64,000 nt of DNA, taken from assembly GCF_963678635.1 (NCBI RefSeq), contig NC_087064.1, positions 52,842,684-52,906,683 of the forward strand, in the 5' to 3' direction. The translations under genes were made by a program, and so were the position numbers. The stretch's first letter is position 1, and each line of letters starts with the position of its first letter. The notes below the pieces were generated by a model. It was given only the letters and a program-made list of their open reading frames with translations, was not told the origin of the DNA and did no database searches. This stretch comes from Symsagittifera roscoffensis. Its lineage: Eukaryota > Xenacoelomorpha > Acoela > Convolutidae. This document shows, in pieces, positions 1 through 12,556 of this stretch.

Positions 1-3000
1 AAAATGATATCCCTTTTCAATTGCGGTAGTCGGAAAAACAATCACAAATATGCTGTGGTCAATTTATATCACAAATTTTCTGACTAGTGTTATCATATTT
101 TCATTTTTCATTATCGCTTTGTTTTTTTTCTACTACAGTCGGCCTAATTGTTGTTCAATTTCACTTAGCTTAAGACCTTTGAACTGCTTTGTTTACTTAT
201 TTTGTCACGTTGTTTGATTGCAGTTGGTTTGAATATTTCATAAGAGCAAAAAATCTTAAAAAAAACTTTGGACTTTCCTCACATGTAGTTTTCTTCCAAA
301 TAAAAATAATCCTAGTTGTTCGACTCCTCTCTGCACAAGCCGTGATTGGAATTGCAAAAAAAATCAAAATGAACAGTGTCGTGAAAAAAATAGTTTGAAA
401 ATTTTTTTTAGCTGAAGAGCTAAAAAATATTTTATTTTCAGTTTTCATTTTTTTGAATACTTTTTAAGTTGGTCTTTTAAAATTGTTTTTAAGTTTCGCA
501 TAGAGTTTTTGTCAGCCTGTAAAAATTTTTTAAAATATTGCGGTCCTTTAAACTCAATATAGTACGTTAAAATGCGCATCTGACACAAAAACGGGACAAA
601 GTGTACAAAAACTGTTTCTCCTTTACTTTTGGCTTTAGTTTTTGCTGCCCTTATAAATCCGTCGACAAAACTTATCTGCTGTTTTTTGCTAAAAATTGTT
701 GGTCAAAAAATTCTGGAGCTCACTTTGATTTAAAGCAGGCCATTATAATTTTTACATGAATAAATAGTGAAAATAATCCAAAATGGATCTAGACGTCAGT
801 GGAGATTGTATATAGAGCGCCAGCTCGGTGTATATTGATATATTTTAGCCAGTTTTTTTTATATCTTTTTGTTCTGATAATTATGATTAATTTTCAAAAA
901 ATATCCGGCTATTGAAAATATCCGTAACCCATCAATTATCAATCGGAGATTAAAAAACCTTTATTTTATGTAAGGACGCGCCAAAAGTTCTCTGAGGCAA
1001 ATTCTTCAAGGTAGGAAAATCAGGTCGCTATTTTAAAGCAACTCAATTAGGAGCATAGTTGTTTTCACTCAGTGGGTTCAAAATATGATTCATGATTTGA
1101 GTATGCTATAGACATAAATAGAAACTCACCTTGCTTGAAGTGTTTTTCTCCAAAAATTATCACCGTAAGTTTTTTTTGTTAAAATTAAACAATTAATTCA
1201 ACAAATTTCAATGAAAGACTCAAGTTTCAATGCGTCATCGCGACTTCTAAAATAAATCTGTTATTTGGTTGGAAAATTGATGTCGAAAACGGAATCGATT
1301 TCATCCTGACAATAGTTGAATGATTTTTATCCGAGTAGTCAATTGGGAAAATAACCTGGGCAACTAATGCCAGGGGAATAAAGGGGGGAATTATAAGCAA
1401 AACACCCGCGTGGTATAATATATCCGGTCAATATATATTTTCACTTCCAAAAAGTCGCGGAGATCGACGATTTTTAACAGAAGTGCGGATATTTTTCTGT
1501 GATGGGGATATTTTATAACTGATTTATTTCCCGGTGCAGCTAGCTCTATTGAGGAGGTAAAAAAGAGAGAGGAAAATAGAATAAAGCAAGAAAAGTCTTG
1601 AATAATTGAGGCTATATATTCCTTTCTTGTCCTTAATTCCTACGTGGTATATATGCCCTGTTATACCTTGGTCATTTTTACATGTTCCTTTTTAGCACTA
1701 TTTCGTACCAGCTTATCATAGATTCAATTTTCACGCGCATATTTTAAATCAGCGTGATAGGAAAAATTGAGAAAATGAGATAAGGCTAAGGGCTTCAATA
1801 ATACATTGCAAAATGGGTTTAAAGACTTCTTTTTTTCCGAGGGCAGTTGTTACCCCCCAATAAAGGAAGCCACCTTAGCGGGTTATTCCGGTTTGTTGTT
1901 AGACTATTTTTCCCTTTGTTATACGCAAGCATCTATCGCGCCATATGCAGAACCGCCAAGGGTGAATTCTCAGGGCAATTTTTCAACATCCTTTTGCGTC
2001 AACCTTATATTGCAATATGGAAACAGTTTAGATGCTTGACGTTATTCGGACGTCTGCGAGGGTTAAGACTAGGCTATACCGAAGGCAGGATCCTCGCAAA
2101 ATAGTAGAGTAATCCGCTAATAAACAGCGAATAATAACTACTCGGTACAGCGTCACAGATTCCTGATTATACAAAAAATTATATGGGGACAATTGAGAAT
2201 ATTTCAGGAAAAGTATGCAAGCGCCGCTAGTTTCCTGCAATTTTCTGTTTTTTTCCTACGCTACTGTGCCTTTTTATAAAGCGGCTTTACTTTTTTCCCA
2301 ATTTAGTTAAGTACATTTTTTACCACACGTTTGTTTTCATATGGCGTGCCATTTAAAGGTAGGGCCGCTAAAGGTACCTACTCTTTGTGTACTTTGATAA
2401 CACTTAAATCTCAGCTTTTCTTTTGCGATGTAGTTGAAAATAGGTCTACATAAATGCAGGTGCAGTCGGCATTTTTGAGCGTTTTTAGCTCAGTGATTGA
2501 CAAAAATTTCCCTACAACCTCAAGTTGCCAATCGAAAAAAGATACAGGTTCAAAACTGACGAACCATCTCAAAACAGGAAGTAACTTTCTTGATTAATTT
2601 GCTGTTGGATAAGCGTTAACCTTAACTTAATATTTTACTAATTGTGTCTAGACAATTTTTTCCAACAATCATTGACACGCACTGAGTTTGCGTTAAAGAT
2701 GATCATCGATTTAAAACGACAATGAGATTAGAACAAACAGCCAATTTAAGAAACAAAAAGAAGGGTTTAGGAAATTAGACGACAAACAAATTAGACGATC
2801 AGAAAATAACGAAATTTAGACAATAGCTTGCTTGAAATTAATTTAACAATTGCGCTATGAGTACTTTGTAGAGTAGTTTTTTTGCTGATAACTAGAAATT
2901 TTGTCGATATATACCTAAAGCCCTCATACAACACGTCTGCAGCTATATGACATAAATATGAATACTTTTCTTGTATCTGGAACTAGATCTATTTTTCTAT

Positions 3001-3168
3001 TGTCTCATGACTTAGGCGTTAGATGACTGTATGTTTTTGCCTATCTTCAACCAAATTACATTAAGGTCATTTGGATGAAGATAACCAAAAATATACACAG
3101 ATTTAACGCCTATCCTCAGCCAAATTCAAGATCAATAAAAAGAATAGAAAGAGAGCTCTGGTTCAATG

Positions 3169-3500
3169 CAGGGGGTGGGATTTAGGGGTGGGACTTGACC
3201 CCTCCTTGCCGACCCAAAGAGTCCCCCCTTAGTTCTATTTTGAGATATCTATTTTGGTGACGAAACCTGTAAATTTTCTAAGAGCGCCTTTGGCGCCAAA
3301 AAATACTAATTTTGAGAGGGAAGGGCGCGCCAAAAAACGAAATTGTTTTGGTCAAAATATTCCTAAAAAGGCAGAAAAACGCCTTTTTTGACTTGTTTTT
3401 TCAAACTTTTCATGGGATGCAGACAATTTGGCCAAAACAAGGTTTTATTCGAGATTTTTTGAAGATATGCCCCCTCGAGAAAATCTTAGATCCGCCCTTG
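3169..3500. mobile_element. hAT-like MITE (duplicated at 10135-10466)
   Basis: The segment begins CAGGGGGTGGGATTTAGG and ends CTTAGATCCGCCCTTG, which are imperfect terminal inverted repeats of the CAGGGG-type common in hAT-related elements. The flanking octamers GTTCAATG (left) and GTTCCAGG (right) agree at six of eight positions, as expected for an aged 8-bp target duplication. It has no coding capacity. The copy in the second large repeat lies at 10135-10466. A relative without a clear left terminus is at 4170-4545. Superfamily assignment rests only on the termini and target-site length. Confidence 0.5.
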
Positions 3501-4169
3501 GTTCCAGGCAAACAAAAATATTTATATTCATGTCATACAACTGAGGACGTGTTGCATGTGGCGTTCAGCTACATATCGACAATTTTTCTAGGTATCAGCA
3601 AAAAGTAAGTCTCTAAAGATAGTGAGTTTTTTTTGCAACTTCATGTGGTGAAACGAGTTGTGGGCCTTCGAGCTTCCAATATTGTGCTCTGCAAGAATTT
3701 TTAAAATGGTAAAAAAAAAGAAATTTTTTAAAATGAACGAGCAAAAATTTTTGGAAAAGTTTTGTAGGAAAAATTCCTTTTTTACAATTTTTATCTCACA
3801 ATTTTCTCAAAAGAAAAAGTCTCTATCTTATAATATTCTTAACCTAATTTTGAAAGAAGTTGTAAGATTCTTTAAAGAAAAGTTCTAAGATAGCGACTTT
3901 TGGTCAACTCGGGACTACTGTCTCGATTCTTTTAACCAAATTGTCCTGATTTAACAAGTCATTTGAATCTGAATTGACGGTTCTCAGAAAAACTATTTTT
4001 AAATACCGAATCATCCTTCAAATATTTCAAGCCCCCACATAGACCAAGTTATTATATTCCATCAAAGCAGTTATTTGGCATTTAAATTTGTTTAAATAAA
4101 ATGCTCGATTCTGATTGCCTGAAAAATCCAACTTAGAACCAAATTAACATCCTCCCCCCGCCGCCAACA

Positions 4170-4545
4170 AAAAAACTCAGGGATTCGACTCCCTGCCGAC
4201 CCAAAGGGTCCCCCTTTTGCACTGGTTTGAAGTATCCCTTTTTGATGACAGAACCTAAAATTTTTTTAAATGCGCCAATGAAAATTAATTTTGAGGGGAG
4301 TGTGCGCGCCTAAAAAAGAGCAATTTTTTGCTAAAAAATTTCCAAAAAATTGATAAAACGCTGTTTTTGGCCTGTTTTTTCAAAATCTTTCCTGCATCGC
4401 AGAAAATTTGTGAAAAGTAGGGTCTTTTTAGTGTTTTGCCAGAGCTTGGGATTTCAATTTGGTCGACCTAAAAAAAGGTCGACAAAATTCGAATTTTTTT
4501 GAATATCCTTCCCCCCCCCTCGAGAAAATCCTAAAGCCACCCCTG
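4170..4545. repeat. Truncated relative of the hAT-like MITE (also 11135-11513)
   Basis: It shares with 3169-3500 the order CTGCCGACCCAAAGGGTCC, GATGACAGAACCTAAA, GCGCGCC and a terminal CTCGAGAAAATCCTAAAGCC followed by ACCCCTG. Its left terminus is not recognisable. A poly-C tract just before CTCGAG differs in length between the two large-repeat copies. Confidence 0.5.
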
Positions 4546-4778
4546 CTGTAAATACCACTTTCAATTTCATACCACTCTCCCTTCCGCTCCACTCCACGAC
4601 CTGCGCAATTTAAAGTTGATCTGAAGAAAACAAAATTACCTTTGATGGCATAAAATAAAATCGAGAGAACCAATTCTTTTTCATTTTACTTTCAATTTTG
4701 TGAAAGGAAATCTTTGAGCAAATGTTTTTAAGAACCAATTTCAATATGATTCCGTACTTCAGAAAACACACAAAATAA

Positions 4779-5219
4779 GATCTTGACAGATTAGATCTTG
4801 AGCAAAGCCTGTCAGATAAAATTGACGAACTTGCCTCATACTTTCAGAGAAGTTATATAAAGGGCGAAACAATAGGGCGAAACAGCAGGCAACCGTTATT
4901 CCCTATGAGTCTCTGGAACCATTCCCAAGAAGCAGCGGAAGGCTTGATACGAACGACAAACGCCGTTGAAGGTTGGCATCTTGGAGTGACAGCATTATTT
5001 CAAGGGAGCCACCCAAGCCTCTACATTTTCTTGAATAAGATTCAAATGGACTCAGCAAACCAGAAGTTCAACATTTTGAAGGCTATGGGGGGAACACAGA
5101 ATCAAGGGCGGAAGAAATATCGGGACATTCATGAAAAAATACAAAACATTTCTAGTAATTTCAACAAAGACCATGTTGTTGACTATTTATATGCACTAGC
5201 TCATTTAACTCTTTCGTAA
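4779..5219 (+). pseudogene. MULE-type transposase, C-terminal fragment
   Basis: An open frame runs from 4779 to the stop ending at 5219 (about 146 residues). It reads like the region after the catalytic domain of Mutator-like (MULE) transposases in invertebrates. The LWN...RTTNAVEGWH segment, roughly residues 43-62 of the open frame, is the recognisable hallmark. It is followed by a basic, helical-looking tail. No catalytic acidic residues are present, so this is only the end of a transposase. In-frame coding begins exactly at the right edge of the duplicated block (4778), with a TAA at 4776-4778. The block junction therefore seems to have cut the transposase gene. I recognise no terminal inverted repeats for it. 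Confidence 0.6.
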
Positions 5220-5766
5220 TTTTTAAATTGTCGGCATAATTTCCACTTAATTGTCGGCATTTTGTTGCATTTTTAATTGATTTTTAAAAAATCATCACTT
5301 TTTTAACTTATAGCCATCGTACAGGGTCCAAATTTTGAGAGATGATAAAGGCCAATACTGCAATAATTTTGCTCTTTCCCTCACCCCGCCCCCTATTCTG
5401 GGTTACCCAGTATAGGGGGGTTTAAGGGGCGAGGCAGTACCTGCGGTTTTCCATTTCATTGATTTCATACTGAAATTTTTTGACTTCTTCAAGTTTTGAA
5501 CTCTTGACTTCTTGATTAAGAGTGTTGTGCACTATTAACTATGCTATTGAAGCTTACAAAATCAGCAATCAATCTTTTGAAATATTTAACTCGACATGAA
5601 AATTGCATTGAAATTTTGCCGCGTTCATTTTGTTCATGCATGCTTTGAACTCATTTTGATTCAGCGCATGTTTAAATGATTCCGCATTTTGTTTCAAGCT
5701 TAATTGTTCACAAACAAGTCTTTCATCTTTATGCCGACATTATGTTCTACGAGGATATCAAAGAAT

Positions 5767-5886
5767 CTGGGGCAAGTTTCATTTTTTATTATATGGGACA
5801 AGATGGCATAGGACAAGTTGTCATCTGGGGCAAGTTGGAATCGGACAAATTGGGCTGGGACAAGTTGACTTGGGGCAAAATGACAT
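5767..5886 (+). repeat. Short tandem repeat with GGGACAAGTTG core
   Basis: About six loosely spaced units of G(G/A)G(A/G)CAAGTTG alternate with 7-12 bp spacers such as TCATCTG, GAATC and ACTTG, giving a period near 20 bp. One strand happens to stay open, but the translation is repetitive and has no family resemblance. Confidence 0.6.
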
Positions 5887-6100
5887 GTAACCTTTAAAAC
5901 ACCCTTCGAGCCACTACTTTGATACTACTTTTTTGATAATTTTTTAAATCATTTTTTGGTCCATTTTGCAGTAAATTCTAGTTTAATGGATTGAAATTGG
6001 TGAGAAAATGCCTCAAGTAAAAGTAATAGTAGCTAAATTAATGCTGAAACATTAAGTACAAATGAATTACCTGCAGGTCAGCTTCTATTAAACTTGTCTA

Positions 6101-6462
6101 ATTAGTCTGAAAATCGTAAGAATCAGACAAATTAATCTCAACAGCGGAAAAAATTCTGGATTGTTTTTGCAATCCTAACCACTTATCAATGGGCTTTAAA
6201 ATGATATCACACTTGACCCCGTACAACTTTTCTTTGAGGTAGTTAAAATTGGGTTGGAAAAGAAACAGGGTGTGTTTTTTAGAATGTGGGGTGTGTTTCT
6301 TTTCCACCCCAATTTTAACTACCTCAAAGAAAAGTTGTACGGGGTCAAGTGTGATATCATTTCAAAACCCATTCATAAGTGATTAGGATTGCAAAAACAA
6401 TCCAGAATTTTTTTCCGCTGTTGAGATAAATTTGTCTGATTTTTTGCGATTTTCAGACTAAT
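6101..6462. repeat. 362-bp near-perfect palindrome (hairpin element)
   Basis: The left arm begins ATTAGTCTGAAAATCG at 6101. The right arm ends CGATTTTCAGACTAAT at 6462. The arms stay complementary almost throughout, including AACAGCGGAAAAAATTC against its complement and CTACCTCAAAGAAAAG in the right arm. Only a loop of about 30 bp near 6281 is unpaired. Complementarity continues weakly outward (AAACTT on the left, AAGTTT on the right). It has no coding capacity. The shape suits a fold-back MITE or a recent inverted duplication; no target-site duplication was found. Confidence 0.85.
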
Positions 6463-6966
6463 AAGTTTTCTTCGAGAAAATTTTTTTAAAGAATATTCTT
6501 GTTTTCAGTTTTGATTTCATTTTGCGAAGATAAACTTATGTACTACTTTAAGCCTATTCTTGGTCAACTTCAAACTTGGGTGCGGGATTCCTCTGTTTTT
6601 GTTCAAAAAAATTGTCTAGAGAGGGCAGTTTTAGGAGGTGCGTATCTCATCTCGTATGATTGTATGATTGCGGAAATCAGTTTAAGAATCAAAAATAAAT
6701 CCTTAAATTTAAATTTTCCTGTAAAAGTTCTTATTTTCGAAAAGTTAGATGAGATGAGATGAGCTAGGGAAAGACGATTGATATGATAGTAATATAAGTG
6801 ATTTAATTTCCGCTGTTCAGATATGATTTTAAATCACCCTTTGTACATTTTGTAACTCAGAAAATTTTTTATTGTCACTCAAATTTGACTGAAGGACTTA
6901 AGAATGATATTTCGCTCTAATTGTCTGGTATATCAGCCTGGTACCTTAATTTATTTCAAAACACCC

Positions 6967-9900
6967 AAAATGATATCCCTTTTCAATTGCGGTAGTCGGA
7001 AAAACAATCACAAATATGCTGTGGTCAATTTATATCACAAATTTTCTGACTAGTGTTATCATATTTTCATTTTTCATTATCGCTTTGTTTTTTTTCTACT
7101 ACAGTCGGCCTAATTGTTGTTCAATTTCACTTAGCTTAAGACCTTTGAACTGCTTTGTTTAGTTATTTTGTCACGTTGTTTGATTGCAGTTGGTTTGAAT
7201 ATTTCATAAGAGCAAAAAATCTTAAAAAAAACTTTGGACTTTCCTCACATGTAGTTTTCTTCCAAATAAAAATAATCCTAGTTGTTCGACTCCTCTCTGC
7301 ACAAGCCGTGATTGGAATTGCAAAAAAAATCAAAATGAACAGTGTCGTGAAAAAAATAGTTTGAAAATTTTTTTTAGCTGAAGAGCTAAAAAATATTTTA
7401 TTTTCAGTTTTCATTTTTTTGAATACTTTTTAAGTTGGTCTTTTAAAATTGTTTTTAAGTTTCGCATAGAGTTTTTGTCAGCCTGTAAATATTTTTTTAA
7501 ATATTGCGGTCCTTTAAACTCAATATAGTACGTTAAAATGCGCATCTGACACAAAAACGGGACAAAGTGTACAAAAACTGTTTCTCCTTTACTTTTGGCT
7601 TTAGTTTTTGCTGCCCTTATAAATCCGTCGACAAAACTTATCTGCTGTTTTTTGCTAAAAATTGTTGGTCAAAAAATTCTGGAGCTCACTTTGATTTAAA
7701 GCAGGCCATTATAATTTTTACATGAATAAATAGTGAAAATAACCCAAAATGGATCTAGACGTCAGTGGAGATTGTATATAGAGCGCCAGCTCGGTGTATA
7801 TTGATATATTTTAGCCAGTTTTTTTTATATCTTTTTGTTCTGATAATTATGATTAATTTTCAAAAAATATCCGGCTATTGAAAATATCCGTAACCCATCA
7901 ATTATCAATCGGAGATTAAAAAACCTTTATTTTATGTAAGGACGCGCCAAAAGTTCTCTGAGGCAAATTCTTCAAGGTAGGAAAATCAGGTCGCTATTTT
8001 AAAGCAACTCAATTAGGAGCATAGTTGTTTTCACTCAGTGGGTTCAAAATATGATTCATGATTTGAGTATGCTATAGACATAAATAGAAACTCACCTTGC
8101 TTGAAGTGTTTTTCTCCAAAAATTATCACCGTAAGTTTTTTTTGTTAAAATTAAACAATTAATTCAACAAATTTCAATGAAAGACTCAAGTTTCAATGCG
8201 TCATCGCGACTTCTAAAATAAATCTGTTATTTGGTTGGAAAATTGATGTCGAAAACGGAATCGATTTCATCCTGACAATAGTTGAATGATTTTTATCCGA
8301 GTAGTCAATTGGGAAAATAACCTGGGCAACTAATGCCAGGGGAATAAAGGGGGGAATTATAAGCAAAACACCCGCGTGGTATAATATATCCGGTCAATAT
8401 ATATTTTCACTTCCAAAAAGTCGCGGAGATCGACGATTTTTAACAGAAGTGCGGATATTTTTCTGTGATGGGGATATTTTATAACTGATTTATTTCCCGG
8501 TGCAGCTAGCTCTATTGAGGAGGTAAAAAAGAGAGAGGAAAATAGAATAAAGCAAGAAAAGTCTTGAATAATTGAGGCTATATATTCCTTTCTTGTCCTT
8601 AATTCCTACGTGGTATATATGCCCTGTTATACCTTGGTCATTTTTACATGTTCCTTTTTAGCACTATTTCGTACCAGCTTATCATAGATTCAATTTTCAC
8701 GCGCATATTTTAAATCAGCGTGATAGGAAAAATTGAGAAAATGAGATAAGGCTAAGGGCTTCAATAATACATTGCAAAATGGGTTTAAAGACTTCTTTTT
8801 TTCCGAGGGCAGTTGTTACCCCCCAATAAAGGAAGCCACCTTAGCGGGTTATTCCGGTTTGTTGTTAGACTATTTTTCCCTTTGTTATACGCAAGCATCT
8901 ATCGCGCCATATGCAGAACCGCCAAGGGTGAATTCTCAGGGCAATTTTTCAACATCCTTTTGCGTCAACCTTATATTGCAATATGGAAACAGTTTAGATG
9001 CTTGACGTTATTCGGACGTCTGCGAGGGTTAAGACTAGGCTATACCGAAGGCAGGATCCTCGCAAAATAGTAGAGTAATCCGCTAATAAACAGCGAATAA
9101 TAACTACTCGGTACAGCGTCACAGATTCCTGATTATACAAAAAATTATATGGGGACAATTGAGAATATTTCAGGAAAAGTATGCAAGCGCCGCTAGTTTC
9201 CTGCAATTTTCTGTTTTTTTCCTACGCTACTGTGCCTTTTTATAAAGCGGCTTTACTTTTTTCCCAATTTAGTTAAGTACATTTTTTACCACACGTTTGT
9301 TTTCATATGGCGTGCCATTTAAAGGTAGGGCCGCTAAAGGTACCTACTCTTTGTGTACTTTGATAACACTTAAATCTCAGCTTTTCTTTTGCGATGTAGT
9401 TGAAAATAGGTCTACATAAATGCAGGTGCAGTCGGCATTTTTGAGCGTTTTTAGCTCAGTGATTGACAAAAATTTCCCTACAACCTCAAGTTGCCAATCG
9501 AAAAAAGATACAGGTTCAAAACTGACGAACCATCTCAAAACAGGAAGTAACTTTCTTGATTAATTTGCTGTTGGATAAGCGTTAACCTTAACTTAATATT
9601 TTACTAATTGTGTCTAGACAATTTTTTCCAACAATCATTGACACGCACTGAGTTTGCGTTAAAGATGATCATCGATTTAAAACGACAATGAGATTAGAAC
9701 AAACAGCCAATTTAAGAAACAAAAAGAAGGGTTTAGGAAATTAGACGACAAACAAATTAGACGATCAGAAAATAACGAAATTTAGACAATAGCTTGCTTG
9801 AAATTAATTTAACAATTGCGCTATGAGTACTTTGTAGAGTAGTTTTTTTGCTGATAACTAGAAATTTTGTCGATATATACCTAAAGCCCTCATACAACAC

Positions 9901-11746
9901 GTCTGCAGCTATATGACATAAATATGAATACTTTTCTTGTATCTGGAACTAGATCTATTTTTCTATTGTCTCATGACTTAGGCGTTAGATGACTGTATGT
10001 TTTTGCCTATCTTCAACCAAATTACATTAAGGTCATTTGGATGAAGATAACCAAAAATATACACAGATTTAACGCCTATCCTCAGCCAAATTCAAGATCA
10101 ATAAAAAGAATAGAAAGAGAGCTCTGGTTCAATGCAGGGGGTGGGATTTAGGGGTGGGACTTGACCCCTCCTTGCCGACCCAAAGAGTCCCCCCTTAGTT
10201 CTATTTTGAGATATCTATTTTGGTGACGAAACCTGTAAATTTTCTAAGAGCGCCTTTGGCGCCAAAAAATACTAATTTTGAGAGGGAAGGGCGCGCCAAA
10301 AAACGAAATTGTTTTGGTCAAAATATTCCTAAAAAGGCAGAAAAACGCCTTTTTTGACTTGTTTTTTCAAACTTTTCATGGGATGCAGACAATTTGGCCA
10401 AAACAAGGTTTTATTCGAGATTTTTTGAAGATATGCCCCCTCGAGAAAATCTTAGATCCGCCCTTGGTTCCAGGCAAACAAAAATATTTATATTCATGTC
10501 ATACAACTGAGGACGTGTTGCATGTGGCGTTCAGCTACATGTCGACAATTTTTCTAGGTATCAGCAAAAAGTAAGTCTCTAAAGATAGTGAGTTTTTTTT
10601 GCAACTTCATGTGGTGAAACGAGTTGTGGGCCTTCGAGCTTCCAATATTGTGCTCTGCAAGAATTTTTAAAATGGTAAAAAAAAAGAAATTTTTTAAAAT
10701 GAACGAGCAAAAATTTTTGGAAAAGTTTTGTAGGAAAAATTCCTTTTTTACAATTTTTATCTCACAATTTTCTCAAAAGAAAAAGTCTCTATCTTATAAT
10801 ATTCTTAACCTAATTTTGAAAGAAGTTGTAAGATTCTTTAAAGAAAAGTTCTAAGATAGCGACTTTTGGTCAACTCGGGACTACTGTCTCGATTCTTTTA
10901 ACCAAATTGTCCTGATTTAACAAGTCATTTGAATCTGAATTGACGGTTCTCAGAAAAACTATTTTTAAATACCGAATCATCCTTCAAATATTTCAAGCCC
11001 CCACATAGACCAAGTTATTATATTCCATCAAAGCAGTTATTTGGCATTTAAATTTGTTTAAATAAAATGCTCGATTCTGATTGCCTGAAAAATCCAACTT
11101 AGAACCAAATTAACATCCTCCCCCGCCGCCAACAAAAAAACTCAGGGATTCGACTCCCTGCCGACCCAAAGGGTCCCCCTTTTGCACTGGTTTGAAGTAT
11201 CCCTTTTTGATGACAGAACCTAAAATTTTTTTAAATGCGCCAATGAAAATTAATTTTGAGGGGAGTGTGCGCGCCTAAAAAAGAGCAATTTTTTGCTAAA
11301 AAATTTCCAAAAAATTGATAAAACGCTGTTTTTGGCCTGTTTTTTCAAAATCTTTCCTGCATCGCAGAAAATTTGTGAAAAGTAGGGTCTTTTTAGTGTT
11401 TTGCCAGAGCTTGGGATTTCAATTTGGTCGACCTAAAAAAAGGTCGACAAAATTCGAATTTTTTTGAATATCCTCCCCCCCCCCCCCTCGAGAAAATCCT
11501 AAAGCCACCCCTGCTGTAAATACCACTTTCAATTTCATACCACTCTCCCTTCCGCTCCACTCCACGACCTGCGCAATTTAAAGTTGATCTGAAGAAAACA
11601 AAATTACCTTTGATGGCATAAAATAAAATCGAGAGAACCAATTCTTTTTCATTTTACTTTCAATTTTGTGAAAGGAAATCTTTGAGCAAATGTTTTTAAG
11701 AACCAATTTCAATATGATTCCGTACTTCAGAAAACACACAAAATAA
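6967..11746. repeat. Large direct repeat, copy 2
   Basis: Second copy of the block at 1-4778. Differences are concentrated in homopolymers: the C tract before the CTCGAG near 11475-11490 is longer than its partner near 4510, and the C tract near 11120 is shorter. The right breakpoint is sharp, because similarity ends at 11746. The left breakpoint cannot be defined since the first copy begins at the window edge. No gene is recognised inside. Confidence 0.93.
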
Positions 11747-12556
11747 TTTGATGTTTAACAATTATCTCAATTAAAGGGCTTTAGGCTTCATAGCGCTTCC
11801 TTCATGCTTAAGCGAGGTCCGTAAAATTGATTGTTAAGGGTCCTCGGTCCAGAATGAAAACAAACTACACGTGTTAGGTTGTATTTATCGATAAGATGAA
11901 AAACTTTTCAGAATATTGTAGTTTTTGGCCGAATTAATTTGATGGCTTTTATGACAAATGAGGGCTTGCAAGAAGACCATCATGACTAATGAAGCTGCTG
12001 ATAATGATGGAAGGTTCGGTTCGCTTCAAGACTGCTACTTCGGAACATTCCAATGACGTCGCAAAAAACTTGTACATAGAGAATAGACAAGACTGTTGGT
12101 ACCAGAGCGAAGCTCTGGACATTCCAACAGCTTTTTGAAGGTTTATGGAGTAGTGATTACTTGAAAACACAGATTGATTTTTTCAAAACAAAAAAGTATA
12201 TATTTTTTTTTAAAGAAATTTTTTGAAAATCATCCCCCCCATATAATTCGCGTATAACAAAGTGTTACAAGAACACACCGCATACCTCCATTTAGGATGA
12301 GTAACGCAGCAAGGCTGATGATGGTGAGTTCTTTTTGTTGCAAGCTGTGGAAAACATACAGTTTTGCCGTATTGAAAACTGGGTGATTACAAAAGTGTAT
12401 AAACTAAAGTGTCTCAAGCTTTTGATTATAAATTTGTCTGTTTTTTTAGTTAATTTGTTTGTGTTTTTTCCTGCTTTTTCCAGATGTTTTCATTGTTACT
12501 CAGCTTATGTTCGAAAATTTTAACAATCTTCAACAATGCCTTAATTTTTTTGAAAT
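11747..12556. other. No recognisable gene
   Basis: This stretch follows the second large-repeat copy. A segment around 11940-12170 has more balanced base composition and a 73-codon minus-strand ORF, but I recognise no domain in it. A C tract lies near 12231. Confidence 0.4.

Larger units (their letters stand above)
1..4778. repeat. Large direct repeat, copy 1 (left end cut by window)
   Basis: This block is repeated almost base for base at 6967-11746. The offset is 6966 for most of its length and reaches 6968 near the end because of length changes in poly-C tracts. Only scattered single-base differences are seen, for example around positions 205, 528, 783 and 3572. Homology stops at 4778, after which the two copies continue into unrelated DNA. 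The left end lies at or beyond the window edge. Inside I recognise two hAT-like MITE relatives and no gene. The short ORFs it contains are AT-rich, unrelated to known proteins and present in both copies. It may be a recent tandem duplication, part of a longer unit, or an assembly artefact from two haplotypes. Confidence 0.93.

Noticed and set aside
189-4673. Short ORFs of 60-100 codons on both strands of the duplicated block (repeated at 7155-11641)
   Set aside because: They are AT-driven, overlap each other on opposite strands, have no recognisable domain, and their apparent conservation is only the block duplication itself.
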